Positions 9,212 to 19,900 of a stretch of 37,191 nucleotides of DNA are shown here, piece after piece. The DNA comes from an uncultured Butyrivibrio sp. GTDB taxonomy: Bacteria; Bacillota; Clostridia; Lachnospirales; Lachnospiraceae. Made by a program: the position numbers and the translations under genes. The stretch is from positions 1-37,191 of the forward strand of contig CAMVJI010000009.1 in the NCBI GenBank assembly GCA_947167765.1, in the 5' to 3' direction. The number at the start of each line of letters is the position of its first letter. The first letter of the stretch is position 1. Under the pieces are notes generated by a model. It saw nothing but the letters and a program-made list of their open reading frames with translations, did not search any database and had not been told where the DNA came from.

Positions 9212-9646
9212 ATGAGCGTACAGCAGATATCCGTCTTTTTGGAAAATAAACCCGGAACTCTCAAGAAGATGACTGGGGTTCTTGCAGAGCACAAAATAGA
9301 TATGAGAGCCACATCCCTTGCTGAGACCAAGGACTTTGGAATTGCAAGACTTATCGTTGATGACGCCATCAGCGCCGTAAACACACTTAAAGAGCACGAT
9401 TTCGTAGCAAGCCTTACACCAGTTCTTGCTATCGAGATCCCTGACGAAGCTGGCGGACTTGACAAGCTCCTTGAGATCTTTGCCGCTGCGGAAGTAAACA
9501 TTGAATATATGTATGCCTTCCCAGGCGGAAAAGACACTGACAAGGCCGTAATGATCTTCCGCGTAGCCGACACCAAAGCAGCCGAAGCAAGGCTTCTTGG
9601 AAAGGGTGCTAAGATCCTTACCCAGGAAGAGATTTCGAATATTTAA
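9212..9646 (+). CDS. Tandem ACT domain protein, putative amino acid sensor
   Basis: A 144-residue protein made of two ACT domains (about residues 1-68 and 70-144). The first begins QQISVFLENKPGTLKKMTGV, which contains the ligand-loop pattern NKPGxL of ACT domains. The second half follows the same beta-alpha-beta order with EAGGLDKLLEIFAAAEVNIE. There is no catalytic domain. Stand-alone double-ACT proteins are commonly found beside PaaK/IorAB genes. They probably bind an aromatic amino acid and tune the pathway, but direct evidence is limited. AGGAGG lies 6 nt upstream of the ATG. It is the last gene of the operon, and a GC-rich hairpin follows. Confidence 0.9.
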   Translation: MSVQQISVFLENKPGTLKKMTGVLAEHKIDMRATSLAETKDFGIARLIVDDAISAVNTLKEHDFVASLTPVLAIEIPDEAGGLDKLLEIFAAAEVNIEYMYAFPGGKDTDKAVMIFRVADTKAAEARLLGKGAKILTQEEISNI

Positions 9647-9654
9647 CCATTAAA

Positions 9655-9699
9655 CAAGACAGGGAGCGGCTCTTTCGTGACAGGGAGCCGCCCCCTTTT
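9655..9699. terminator. GC-rich hairpin ending the arylpyruvate operon; diverged GGGACGGTTCT-type repeat
   Basis: GGGAGCGGCTC (9662-9672) pairs with GAGCCGCCCCC (9685-9695) with one mismatch and is followed by TTTT on the plus strand. It stands between the convergent ends of the ACT gene (stop 9644-9646) and the 1120-aa giant gene (stop 9703-9705). The stretch from 9655 (CAAGACAGGGAGCGGCTCTT) looks like a diverged form of the CAAGACACGGGGACGGTTCT element found at two other boundaries. Confidence 0.7.
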
Positions 9700-9702
9700 G
9701 CT

Positions 9703-12700
9703 CTAATTATTAGCTTGATTAACTGCAAGTCTTTTTATCTCTTCTTTGATCTTTATAGCCTGATTGGTGTAACCTTGCTTGATCTTGGCGATTTCTGTCA
9801 GATATACTCCCTCTTTTGCGTCTACATCAATAAGGTGACAACCCTTGACTTTTATGGCCAGTTCCTGAAGGGCTTTTATCTTTTCCTCAAATAAAGGCTC
9901 TTTATCCGGGGCGATGATCAGATCTTTACACTCATTCATAAAGCTAAAGTCCTGTATCATCTCATAATCCTTGCCGCCCATTTTGACAGTGATCTTTCTG
10001 CCCTCTTCCATATCTTTCTGGATGATCTTTTGAGCCTTAACCTGATATTTCTTTTCCATCCCCTCTACATCTTTGTTGAAATAGATCTTGTGTTTTACAA
10101 ATATTTCAGTACATTTCTGGACGGTATTTATGTATCTGATAAGTGGAACCAGCTTTTGCTTCTTAGTCTTTCCTATAGTATCTGCCTTCTTAAAGAGAGC
10201 CTTAAAGGGCTCCTTCATAGCTTCATAGTATTCTTTTTTTATGTATGGATTCTGGATGGGCGACTCCAGGTTATCCTCATCCCAATCAGGGCAAAGGTCT
10301 TCCTGAATGTGGTTCTGAAGATCAAGGTTTCTTCTTGCATCATATAAATTCTTTTTGATAAACAAAAGCTCATCTATCTCGTAATCCTTAAGCCCCTTAT
10401 CCTTAAGGGCTTTTAGATCAGACATTTGATCTTCAAACCATATTTCAAGTTTATGAACATCAGGTGCTTTAAGGCCGCCTACAAGAGTTGTCAGTCTTGG
10501 CTCAGTATCTTTTATGTACTTGGAATCAACCTCCTTAGGTATCGAGTCTCCTGCCTTATCAATGAGCGTACTTAGCAATCTATTCTCATATTCTTTCTGA
10601 GGTTCACCTTCATTCCGGAAAAGTCCAAATTTCTTTACCTGTAGGTAAATGGCTTCTTGTCTTTCAGCCTCCTTTTTCATCCTGGGCTCAGCTAATGCAT
10701 TCTCTCTATCCTTAGCGTTTCCACCTATCTTAAATGAGTCTTTTTTATCTCTAAGTGTCTTGTAGTTAGAAAGGAAATCAACAAGCTCTTGATCTTTTTC
10801 AGCGGTAGCATCATCAATCTTTTCCTGCAGTTTTTCATCAGAAAGCTGATCAAGATCACCTTGGGACTGTAATACATAGTGATTTGAAGTCATCATGGCT
10901 ATTCTGGTATCATAATCAGCCTTAACCTCCAAAAGGGCATCCAGGCGGCCCTCCAAAGCACTTAAAGCCATTTTCTTTCCGGTAGTAAGGACGTTATCCT
11001 TCTTTGCGATATCTACGGCACTTTTTAAAGACTCCGCCCTTTTTAGCCATATATAGTTATCCTTTATCTTGGCAGCAAACTCTTCATCGCTGCCATAATT
11101 GAACCTATTGATATCAATCTCAAGGAGTTTATTCCCATCAGTAACTATATTATTGACAATATGGCCATAACTCTCTTTTGTATCTGTTCTTTTAGTGATC
11201 AGATCGTCATCTTTGCACCAATCCAATGCATATTGGAAGAAGTCCTTATCGATCTGTTTTGGCAATTTCTCTTTGACACCCTCTTTTTCCTCCCAGACTT
11301 TTTTGTGCATCAGATAATTGAACATCGAATTCTCAGTGGCCCCGGCAATACTCAGCTGCCTTTTATCAAGAAAAGACTCAAGGCCTTTACGCATTTCCTG
11401 TTGAATCCTGCTCTTTTCCATATCTCCCTGAATCTCTCCGGAAAGCAGCTGTCTGCCCAGCTCAGTCTCTTTATGTGCTACGAGCTTTTTCCTCATGGCT
11501 CCATTAAAAGTATCCGGGAAGTTATTATGGAAATAATCCATGGAAGTTTTCTGTCTGGTGTTAAGGTGTTTTTCAACCTCATCCGAGGTGGCTCTTTCAA
11601 CGACAAAACAATTGTTGTAATTCCGCGCAAAATTTTGATAATCCAAGCTACGGTTTTCAATGTTCATCTGGTCCTCAGAATCTGCCTTACTGACACCTTG
11701 CTTGATATTATATCCGTCGCCTGCTCTTCCTACGAGATGTTTGTCGGCAATAATACGGTTCACATAAGTGGAAAAAGTAACCGCAACTCTTAATTTTTGT
11801 ACTATCTCAGGGTGATCAGTTTTGTATTCTTTTACAAATGGATCTACACTTTCAAGGTTCGATATGGTAAGTGAGAAATTCATTATATCGTTTATTTCTG
11901 CCGGATTTTCTTTAAGCAGCCGGTCGACACCCTTCTTCTGTATCTCTTCAGGACTTGGAATGGGTAATTTCATAAAATACTCAAATCTATTCTCCAAGAC
12001 CTTATTCTTTTTCTCTACATTTCCTTTAGAAAGGGCATCCAGCCACTCCTGGTTTTCCTTCTCCTTTAAAGCCTCCACCTTATTCACAGGAAGCCCATTC
12101 TTATCTTTGAGCACAGTTTTAAGGCCAGCGGTCAGCATGCGGCCAACATCACCCGGTCTAGCCTTATACCCCTTATACATTCCATTAAGTTCAAGGTTTT
12201 CAAGGACATCATTGTACTTTTGATCTGTAGCATATGAGTTCATGGATCGCATTTTGATCAGTACTTCAGCGTCTTCGCTGTTGATATCCTCGTTTTGCGC
12301 CTGAAGCTCTTCTGTTTTCTTATCAAGCTCTTCAGGAAAACCAAGTCCATTTTCCCACTGCTTTGTTACCGGTGGGATCATCTCCTTCATAGCGTTTTCG
12401 TACTCAGACAGCTTCTCCTCTATTTTGGAGAGTTCTCCCTCAAGTACATTTTTCTGCTTCTCATTCGTCTCATTTTTAAGCAGCTCTCTAGCCTGTTCAC
12501 GCAAAATGCGCTGGCATGAAATATTGGCCTTAAGGACCCTGTACTTCTCGTTCTCCTTGCTTGTACTCTTAACCGCTGCAGCCTTTTCCATTCCTTCAAG
12601 TCTGGCCGTCATGATCTCTTTACGGTGTTTTAGCTTATCAAGTGAAGTTACTTTAGAGTTATTCTCAAAATCTTTCTTGTACTTATCCTCAAGTTTTGCA

Positions 12701-13065
12701 GTTTTCTTGAATGCTGCTGCAGCCTGCTTGGCACTCTTTTTGCGCTTTCTGGCTGAATGGTTTTTGTACTTGGACGAAAACATATCCATATCGGTCTTAT
12801 CGCGCGCAGAGACAGGATTTGCAATACTGCGATAGCGGGCAGCCTTGGCTTCCATCACCTCTGCATCCTGAAAATAATATTTGGTACGGTCCAGAATAGA
12901 TCCTGTTTCCTCACGCTCAGCAAAATGTTCATTTAGCTGTTCAAAGCTAAGATCATAATCGCTGGAGATCTCTTCAGATCCAAATCCACGCGTTTTCTCA
13001 TGGTGCAAAAAGAGATCTTTATCAGTTTCTTTTTTGATATTTACATAATCATCAAACTTTGGCAT
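9703..13065 (-). CDS. Giant-protein module A: 1120-aa Lys/Glu-rich helical protein of unknown function
   Basis: No family is recognised. The protein has no signal peptide, no membrane segment and no sorting motif, so it is probably cytoplasmic or released by an unknown route. Residues about 80-235 are highly charged and probably coiled coil (ARKRKKSAKQAAAAFKKTAK and following); more helical charged stretches continue to the C-terminus. Around residues 585-620 the pattern FNYLMHKKVW...QIDKDFFQYALDW resembles the repeat of the 2922-aa neighbour (DLMVGKKIF...GIDWGLFANALKF), which suggests common ancestry. It starts at ATG 13065, with AAGGAG 7 nt upstream overlapping the stop region of the GNAT gene before it (11-bp gap), so the two are surely co-translated. 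It is the shortest of three giants in this locus. Structural scaffold, effector or acylated substrate are all possible; none is shown by sequence. Confidence 0.9.
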   Translation of the reverse strand: MPKFDDYVNIKKETDKDLFLHHEKTRGFGSEEISSDYDLSFEQLNEHFAEREETGSILDRTKYYFQDAEVMEAKAARYRSIANPVSARDKTDMDMFSSKYKNHSARKRKKSAKQAAAAFKKTAKLEDKYKKDFENNSKVTSLDKLKHRKEIMTARLEGMEKAAAVKSTSKENEKYRVLKANISCQRILREQARELLKNETNEKQKNVLEGELSKIEEKLSEYENAMKEMIPPVTKQWENGLGFPEELDKKTEELQAQNEDINSEDAEVLIKMRSMNSYATDQKYNDVLENLELNGMYKGYKARPGDVGRMLTAGLKTVLKDKNGLPVNKVEALKEKENQEWLDALSKGNVEKKNKVLENRFEYFMKLPIPSPEEIQKKGVDRLLKENPAEINDIMNFSLTISNLESVDPFVKEYKTDHPEIVQKLRVAVTFSTYVNRIIADKHLVGRAGDGYNIKQGVSKADSEDQMNIENRSLDYQNFARNYNNCFVVERATSDEVEKHLNTRQKTSMDYFHNNFPDTFNGAMRKKLVAHKETELGRQLLSGEIQGDMEKSRIQQEMRKGLESFLDKRQLSIAGATENSMFNYLMHKKVWEEKEGVKEKLPKQIDKDFFQYALDWCKDDDLITKRTDTKESYGHIVNNIVTDGNKLLEIDINRFNYGSDEEFAAKIKDNYIWLKRAESLKSAVDIAKKDNVLTTGKKMALSALEGRLDALLEVKADYDTRIAMMTSNHYVLQSQGDLDQLSDEKLQEKIDDATAEKDQELVDFLSNYKTLRDKKDSFKIGGNAKDRENALAEPRMKKEAERQEAIYLQVKKFGLFRNEGEPQKEYENRLLSTLIDKAGDSIPKEVDSKYIKDTEPRLTTLVGGLKAPDVHKLEIWFEDQMSDLKALKDKGLKDYEIDELLFIKKNLYDARRNLDLQNHIQEDLCPDWDEDNLESPIQNPYIKKEYYEAMKEPFKALFKKADTIGKTKKQKLVPLIRYINTVQKCTEIFVKHKIYFNKDVEGMEKKYQVKAQKIIQKDMEEGRKITVKMGGKDYEMIQDFSFMNECKDLIIAPDKEPLFEEKIKALQELAIKVKGCHLIDVDAKEGVYLTEIAKIKQGYTNQAIKIKEEIKRLAVNQANN

Positions 13066-13076
13066 AGGACACTCCT

Positions 13077-13898
13077 TTAGATAAGCTCAGCTTCATATAC
13101 AGGAACAGATTTTATTTTGGGGTAAATCTTTTTGGCTATAGCAGCTGCCTTGTCATTAACTGCATCAAAGATAAGCTTGCAGTCCGGATAGTACTGTTCA
13201 ATGTCGGCAGCTGCACCTGCAATTATTTCTCCCAGGGCAACAGGATTTATGCTGTACAGGTACGAAAGCTCCAGTTCCTTTTCAGATAATCTGTGGATGA
13301 ATATCAGTGAAAGAAGCTCGTCATTCCTCATAATGCACCTGCACAGTTCCGGAACCAGATCTCTTTTCCACTCCTCATAGTCACCTGTTACAAATCCCTC
13401 TTCGTCAGATAGCATTCGCAAAATGTTCTGCTGAACTCCCTTTGGCATGTCAAAAAATTTGACTTCCTTAAGTGACTCTTTCCCCGTGATCATAGGGTAT
13501 CTGCCCTTGTAGATATCATTTGGCTTAAGGATATATCTGTCGTGGGAATAAGTAACCTCCATCCCCTCATAGGATAAAAAGAAAAGGTAAAGCTGCTCAT
13601 CATCGCCCTGAAACCTCGCAGTTATCGGGTATACCTGTCCGGACTTTATAAGGAGCTCTCTCATCTTATCAAGTAGTAATGTGGCAATCTTCTGCCTCCT
13701 GTATTTTGGAATGACATAGAGCCAGAGTATATCCACCTGATAATCAGCACTACCATAGCAGATAACTCCCATGATGTTGTCATCATCATCCATTGCAGCA
13801 AGGCAGATATTATCAGCATCCACAATGAATTCCCACGGCATGATCACCTTGAAATCATCCATGACATCTTCGTTTATCCAAACATACTTCATGTTCAT
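13077..13898 (-). CDS. GNAT-like acyltransferase of giant-protein module A
   Basis: A 273-residue protein. The N-terminal lobe (about 1-125) follows the GNAT acetyltransferase pattern: a central strand LWLYVIP, then the acyl-CoA pyrophosphate loop region PKYRRQKIA (residues 64-72) and the helix TLLLDKM. The usual RxxGxG/A glycine is Lys here, so cofactor binding may be weakened. The C-terminal lobe (about 150-273) looks like a second, degenerate GNAT half (SLIFIHRLSEKELELSYLYS, then a long helix). The two-lobe plan and the length match the proteins at 22732 and 30776. It precedes the 1120-aa giant gene by 11 bp. GAGGGGG lies 3 nt before ATG 13898 and 9 nt before the second ATG two codons later, so the start could be 13892. 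A partner role for the giant protein is inferred from the threefold repeated gene order. Confidence 0.85.
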   Translation of the reverse strand: MNMKYVWINEDVMDDFKVIMPWEFIVDADNICLAAMDDDDNIMGVICYGSADYQVDILWLYVIPKYRRQKIATLLLDKMRELLIKSGQVYPITARFQGDDEQLYLFFLSYEGMEVTYSHDRYILKPNDIYKGRYPMITGKESLKEVKFFDMPKGVQQNILRMLSDEEGFVTGDYEEWKRDLVPELCRCIMRNDELLSLIFIHRLSEKELELSYLYSINPVALGEIIAGAAADIEQYYPDCKLIFDAVNDKAAAIAKKIYPKIKSVPVYEAELI

Positions 13899-13935
13899 AA
13901 GCCCCCTCTATCGCTATATTTTTTATGTCTCCTGT

Positions 13936-13963
13936 AAGACAAAAGAACCGTCCCTGTGTCTTG
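13936..13963. repeat. Partial GGGACGGTTCT-type intergenic repeat
   Basis: AAGACAAAAGAACCGTCCCT and the following GTGTCTTG match one arm of the repeats at 1404-1480 and 23638-23705. The ends AAGACA and TGTCTT can pair. It fills the 68-bp gap between the 2922-aa giant gene (stop at 13967) and the next GNAT gene. No T-tract follows on the minus strand, so read-through from giant gene to GNAT gene is likely. Confidence 0.7.
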
Positions 13964-13966
13964 TTT

Positions 13967-16900
13967 TTACCTTATATCCTGGCCCATGAGTCTGTTGTAT
14001 ACTCTCTGGGCTGTTTCGTTATCCTGCTTGCCAATAGCGTCCTTACAGCCGATAGCAGCAAGGAGAAGTGATGCTCTAAGGAACTGTTTTGCATCAACGC
14101 CGAAAGGACTTGCACACTGGAGCAGTGTCTGAACGATGTGCCACCCTACAAAGGAGGCCTGCTCACTAAAGTCCTTAAAGCCGTAGGCCTTCCTGAAGAG
14201 CTCGGCATTGCTCATTTCGCCCATGAACTCTGTCTCTTTCTTTTCAAGCTCGCAGCCATCCATGATGTCTCTTGTTCCCAGTTTCTTTCTGCCGGTCTGA
14301 TCGCTTATGATCTTGTTTACGTTGTCGCCCCTAAGTCGTTTGATCTCTTCACCCAGAGGTCCGTTATCTGCAAAATACTTATCCATTACAATCTTATCAG
14401 TTACCACACTGGTGATAAAACGTGCAGTTTCCAGAGTTTCCTGTATGATCATCCTGATACCGCCCACAAAGAAGTTGGTGACAGCCTGAATACCGATACT
14501 ACTTCCAGAAAGGACGTTGACGCAGGTAGTTGCAGTTTCAATGATATCCCTGGCGTTGGCTCCAGTTCCTGCAGCAGCTGAAACCTCCTGCAATATCCAT
14601 TCCTTGTTGAGCTGGTTGTCCTTTGTAACCAGCTGCTGTTCCTTGGTCTGGCGCTTCTTGCCTTCTTCCATGCGTTTCTCAGTCTGCTTCTTTAGCTCTT
14701 CCTCATTCTCCACAGGCTTACGGATTTCTTTTATACCCTTGCCATCAAGATAGATGTTATAGATTCCCATAAGTCCGTTGGCTGTCTGCTCAAGGCTCTC
14801 ACCGCCTATTGCAAAGCCGGTCTGAACAGCCTGGCCGACCACCTGAAGCACTGCAGATGTGGACTTGGTCACTGTACCACCGATTTCAGCATATCCAAGA
14901 TAATCAGTTGCAGTATTCTTGGTAATTCCAGGCTTAACAATTCCGGTGCTCAGCATCTTGTTTCTCATCTGAGGGCTAAGGCAAGCCATCATGATCCTCT
15001 GACCTACTGCATAACCTGGGATTGCCCCTTCAAGCTCTGCCCGGACTCTTCTGCCAATGAACCTTGTGAGTCTGTTGCCTGAGCGGTACAGATTCTTTCT
15101 AAGGAACTTGTAATTGTACATGAAACGTCCGTACTCATCTACATTACCGGTAGCACGGTAGTTTTCTGCTTCGCCTACAAATGTCTTTCTCTCGCCTTCG
15201 GTTCTTCTTACAAACTTAAGGGCATTTGCAAACAGTCCCCAGTCAATGCCAGTTTTTCTGTCAGCACCAATGTATGCCCAGTTAAAGATCTTTTTCCCTA
15301 CCATAAGGTCCACAAAATCTTTCTTCTTCTGTGGATTTCTCTTATCGGAAACCTGTGTTGAAACCAGTGACTGCATGGCTTCATGGATATCCTGCTGATT
15401 GGTGGCCAGGATATTTTTAGCTCCCGGTACAGACAGGTGCTCAATGTAGTAATCCGCCAGCTTGTCCCTTCCAGCCTCATTTACATACTTGTCTTCATTC
15501 ATGCCAATGGCAGTAGAGATATTGTTGTCGGTAGAAACATCCAGTATATCTCTATGCTTAAGAGCGTGAACTACCAGCATCTGCTCATTGTCGGACATTC
15601 CATAGAATGCAGAAATAAGCGGCATAGCCTCCTGTGGATTCTTCTTGGCTTCTCTGACAAGGAAATCCTTGAAGTAATCGAACTGGTTGAATTCCTTCTC
15701 CTTAAACTTACTGTCAATTTCCTTATAAAGATTTGCAGCCTCTTTGTTAGGAGCTGATTCGTCAGTAGTATGCTTAACAGTCTGTCTGCATACCTGGATC
15801 TTTAAGTTCTCAGCTTCAATTTCATCCACCAGATCCATAGCTCTTTCAAGGAGCTTCCAGTCAATCTTGGTAGCACGCTTAAGTGCACCTTTAGCAAAGC
15901 TTTCTGCTGAAACACCGGTCTGATTCAGATCTATGCTATCCTTGAGCTGGAAGCTAAAGAGCGTAGCTGCTGCCTTTGCATACATAGGGTTATCCACAGA
16001 TGTGCACAGCTGTGCGATCATATTCTTGTCCATACCTTCAGAGCTTGAAAGAGATTCTTTTAGGGCATTCCTCTTCTCCTCATTTACAAATGGGACTCCG
16101 CTGAGCATAAGCGCATCCCACTTGCCGTCATTAGTGGTATAGTCAACTACTGTTCTATCCTGAAGGATATGGAGCAGCATGTACATCTGTGTGTCGTTGT
16201 ACTTACCAAGCTTCTTTGAAATCTTGCCCACAGACTCATCAATCTTCATCTCTGAATCTGCATATTTAGTAAAGAACTCCTTGAAGGATTTGGCGCCATA
16301 GAAAGCTCCTGTATCCAGAGCATCCTGAACGATCTTGTACTCCCCGGGCTTTCCTGCAAGCTCTCTTCCGATCTCAGCGGTGTATCTTCCATCTGAGAGT
16401 CTTGCATCCTTAGGCATAACTTCCAGCTTCTTGCTTATGCAGTACTTTGTGTAAGTCATTGCCTTGTCAAAGATAGTCTTGGAAACTCTTCGCAAGCCTG
16501 TCTTTTTGTCAGTCTTAAGGAGCTTGCTCATTACAAGGTTGTAATCGATCTTAGGAGCAAAGTCCTTTCCGTAGATATAGGATGAGAGCTGCTCCTGAAG
16601 TTCTACCTCTTGGCTGATCTGCTTATCCCTGTCAACCATTACAGAGTTGGATGAGAGCTTATCGGAATCCAAAAGCCCCATTTCAGGGAAGGTAAGCACC
16701 AGTGCAAAGACCTTCTGTTCCTCGCAGGTAAGGTTGTTATACTCATTTATGAGATCCTCCCTGCCGGAAAGGGCAATCTCTTTTTCAACGTCAGCCCTTG
16801 TATAAGTTACTGAAGAGTTCATCTTCTCTGCAGCCGTAACACTATTACTTGAAACATGCTGCATAAGAGCCTTTGAGTCAGGAAGATAGGTGAGCGCCAT

Positions 16901-19900
16901 CTTTTGAGTGCTCTCCTTTGAAAGAGTTCCCTCTGCCTTGACCTGATCACCAACAAGCTTATCTACAGCGTCATTTATGCTATCTGTGAACTTCTTGATA
17001 TCAAGCTTTCCATCTTCGTTTATGTTTTCAAAGATATCCTTCTTTAAGTAATCAAAAAGTCCAAGCCTTACGCCCAGGTCTTTACTTACCTGTTCTATCT
17101 TCTGGCCGCAGATATCTGCAAGTTCAAAGTACTGTTTCTTTTCACTGCAGATTTCATGGAAGTCCTCTTTGCTCATGGTAAAGCGAGCCATGTTCATCTC
17201 TTCCATGAACTCGTCATACTCACGTTTTGCCAAAAGAGATTTTGGCTTAGCCATATCAAGTGCTTCATTCCTAAGCTTAAGCTCATCCAGTATCTCTTTT
17301 ACGTCGCCTTCGTTTGTGCCATCTAATGGAAGCTCTTTTCTTATGGCATTCTGAGCAAAAGCAAATACAACTGCCTTCTTGATCTCATCTTCAGATAGTC
17401 CCCCATGGGCGCGCAGGGCACTGTCAAGGGTAAGTAGCCTTTTCTTGTCTGCTGTAATGTAGTCAGAGAGCTTCTTTTCCTCAACCTTACCATAGGCAAT
17501 AACTCTCTCTGCAAGAAGTCCTTTTATGAATTCAGGATCTGCCTTGCCATAGTTATCGTTCAAATGGATATATACAAAATCTGCCGCATTATCTATAGCC
17601 TTTTGTGTGACAAGTTTTGGATCTGCATTATATGCGAAAAGACCTATTGTGCCCAGGGACTGCTTCTTTTCTGCAAACTCGTTGTACTTCTTTTCTTTAT
17701 TTCTCTGAAGGAGTCTTCCCTCGCCCTTTCTTATCTCAATACCAAGACGGATCTTCTCTTTTGTATCAAGCACAGTCCTGTCGCCATAGATGTCTTTATT
17801 CCTGTCAAGACCAAGGGCTTCCTTGTACTTCTTGAGGTTACCAAGGAATGAATGCCTGAACTCACTTTCATTTAACAGATACGCCTGAGGATTCATGATC
17901 TGCATAAGAAGACTGTAGTCTGCAAAGACCTTATCTTCCTCTGTGATCTCCCTCTTTGCATCAAGATCACTTAAGATCTTCGTAGAGCTCATGAGCTCTT
18001 TTTTCTGCTTGACCGCTCCGCCTAATGTGAATACATTAGCTGCCTCTTTGTACAGATCATCATTTTCTTTGACACTTGTGTGGGCCTTATTTTTCTGGGC
18101 TTCGTCATAGATGACCATCATGGTCTCATCCAGATACTGCATGTTCTTTTTGTACTGGTCTTCTATCTTTTTAACAGCTTCAAACATATCGTCTTCACTG
18201 TACAAAAGCGCGAAGGAAGCTGGATCTGCACCAAGGATGTAGGTCAGCTTCATAAGAAGGGTGCCAGAAGCCAATGATTTATCAATGCCCGCTGAGCACA
18301 TTCTTTCCTGGACATTGTTAAGTATGTCTCTGACGCTCTTTCCATTTATTTCCTTAAGATAGAATCCGTCATGGTAGTTCTTTATAGAGGTGTACCACTG
18401 ATCCTTGTTCCAGCTCTTCCTGCCCTTGAAGGATTGCCAGTTCTCCATGACATACTGCTCGTTAATGGGCATGGATCCTCTGAAGTCATTACTGGACATA
18501 ACATCAAGGCCCACACCGATCTCTGCATCCAGCTGCTTCATGAACTCTTCAAACTCGCTGTCGGTGGTGGTCATGATCTTCTTATAGATCTCAGGATCCT
18601 TCATCATCTGGTCTCTTACAACCTTGAACTTGCCATCCTGTCTTTTTCTGGGATCCCCATAATTATCGATGTAATCTCTTCTTCGTAAGTAGAGCTTTCC
18701 GATCTCCTCACTTTCTTTACGCGCCTTAACGCACTTATCGTCGCTGCCATAGATGTCCATAAGCCTCTGGGAAAGGTCAAGAAGGTCTTCAACTCCATAT
18801 TTTCTGACGTTTTCTTCTCTGTCTTTCTTGTTGTGAGTGACCTTAAGTCCCGCAATTACAGGTTTTAACCTGTTAAGGATCTTACTAACTTCCTCGGTTT
18901 TAAGGTCCTGTCCCTGTAAAATAGCAGTAAGCTGCTGTCTCTTGATTATTAAGTCTCTACTCTTTTCTACAATATCTGCGTAGTACTGATCATCTCCAGA
19001 ATCAAGGAATGCTTTCTCTCCGACGCCGCCTGCTCCAAAGTACTCTTTGCCGCAGCCAAACAAAAGCAATTCGCCCATACAGTCAGCCATTTCAAGCTTC
19101 GTTGATGAAGAATCTGCTGCTATGACATTGGCAAATATTGCCTTCACTGCAAAAAGAGTTTCAAGATCCATCTCCTGGATTCCATGATCTTTTCCGAGGT
19201 ATGTACTAAGCTCTTTTACAGAGTTCTTATCAAGAACCCACTTTACAGCCCCTGTACCTTCCTCATATGTTTTGGTGATCTCCATTTTTTTAATGAAAGT
19301 ACCAAAATCCCTGATCCTGCCTTTAACTTTATCAGCCGGAACCTCTTTTAAAGTAGCAAGGAACTTCTGGATAAGCTTGGTGAATCTATCCTCATGCTCA
19401 GGGTGCAGCCCAGGCGCAATCTGGGTTTCATCGCTCTTTGCCAAGTTCTTCCAGAAGGTCTCGGCAAAGTTGATCCTCTTGATCCTCGCCACCTGATTCA
19501 CCTGTTTGCCCTGAATATTCTGGTAATTGAATTTAAGGTAAGTGTTGTTAGGGTCAAAGTCTGTTGCCAACATAGCATCAAGGCGCATTCTGTTGACACT
19601 TTCCTCTCCGGCCATGACCTTTGTATGCTCCTCTTTCCTCTGTCTAAAGAGCTCTGGAGTCATCTGAAGAGTGAGGAAGTCTTTCATTAGCTTTTTCTTA
19701 AGGCCATATACGCCGCAAAACTTCCAGTCATCTAAAAGAATGCCATCTGCAGCCTTATCATCCTTGTAGCTTCCAACTGCAGACAGACTGAGCTTAATGT
19801 CCGCAAAGAACTGCGCATAGTCCACAACTCCAAGATTTGCAAGCTGCTCTATGCTCTTAACATCCTCAAGGTATGGGTATCTTGCGTGAAGAAGACTTTT

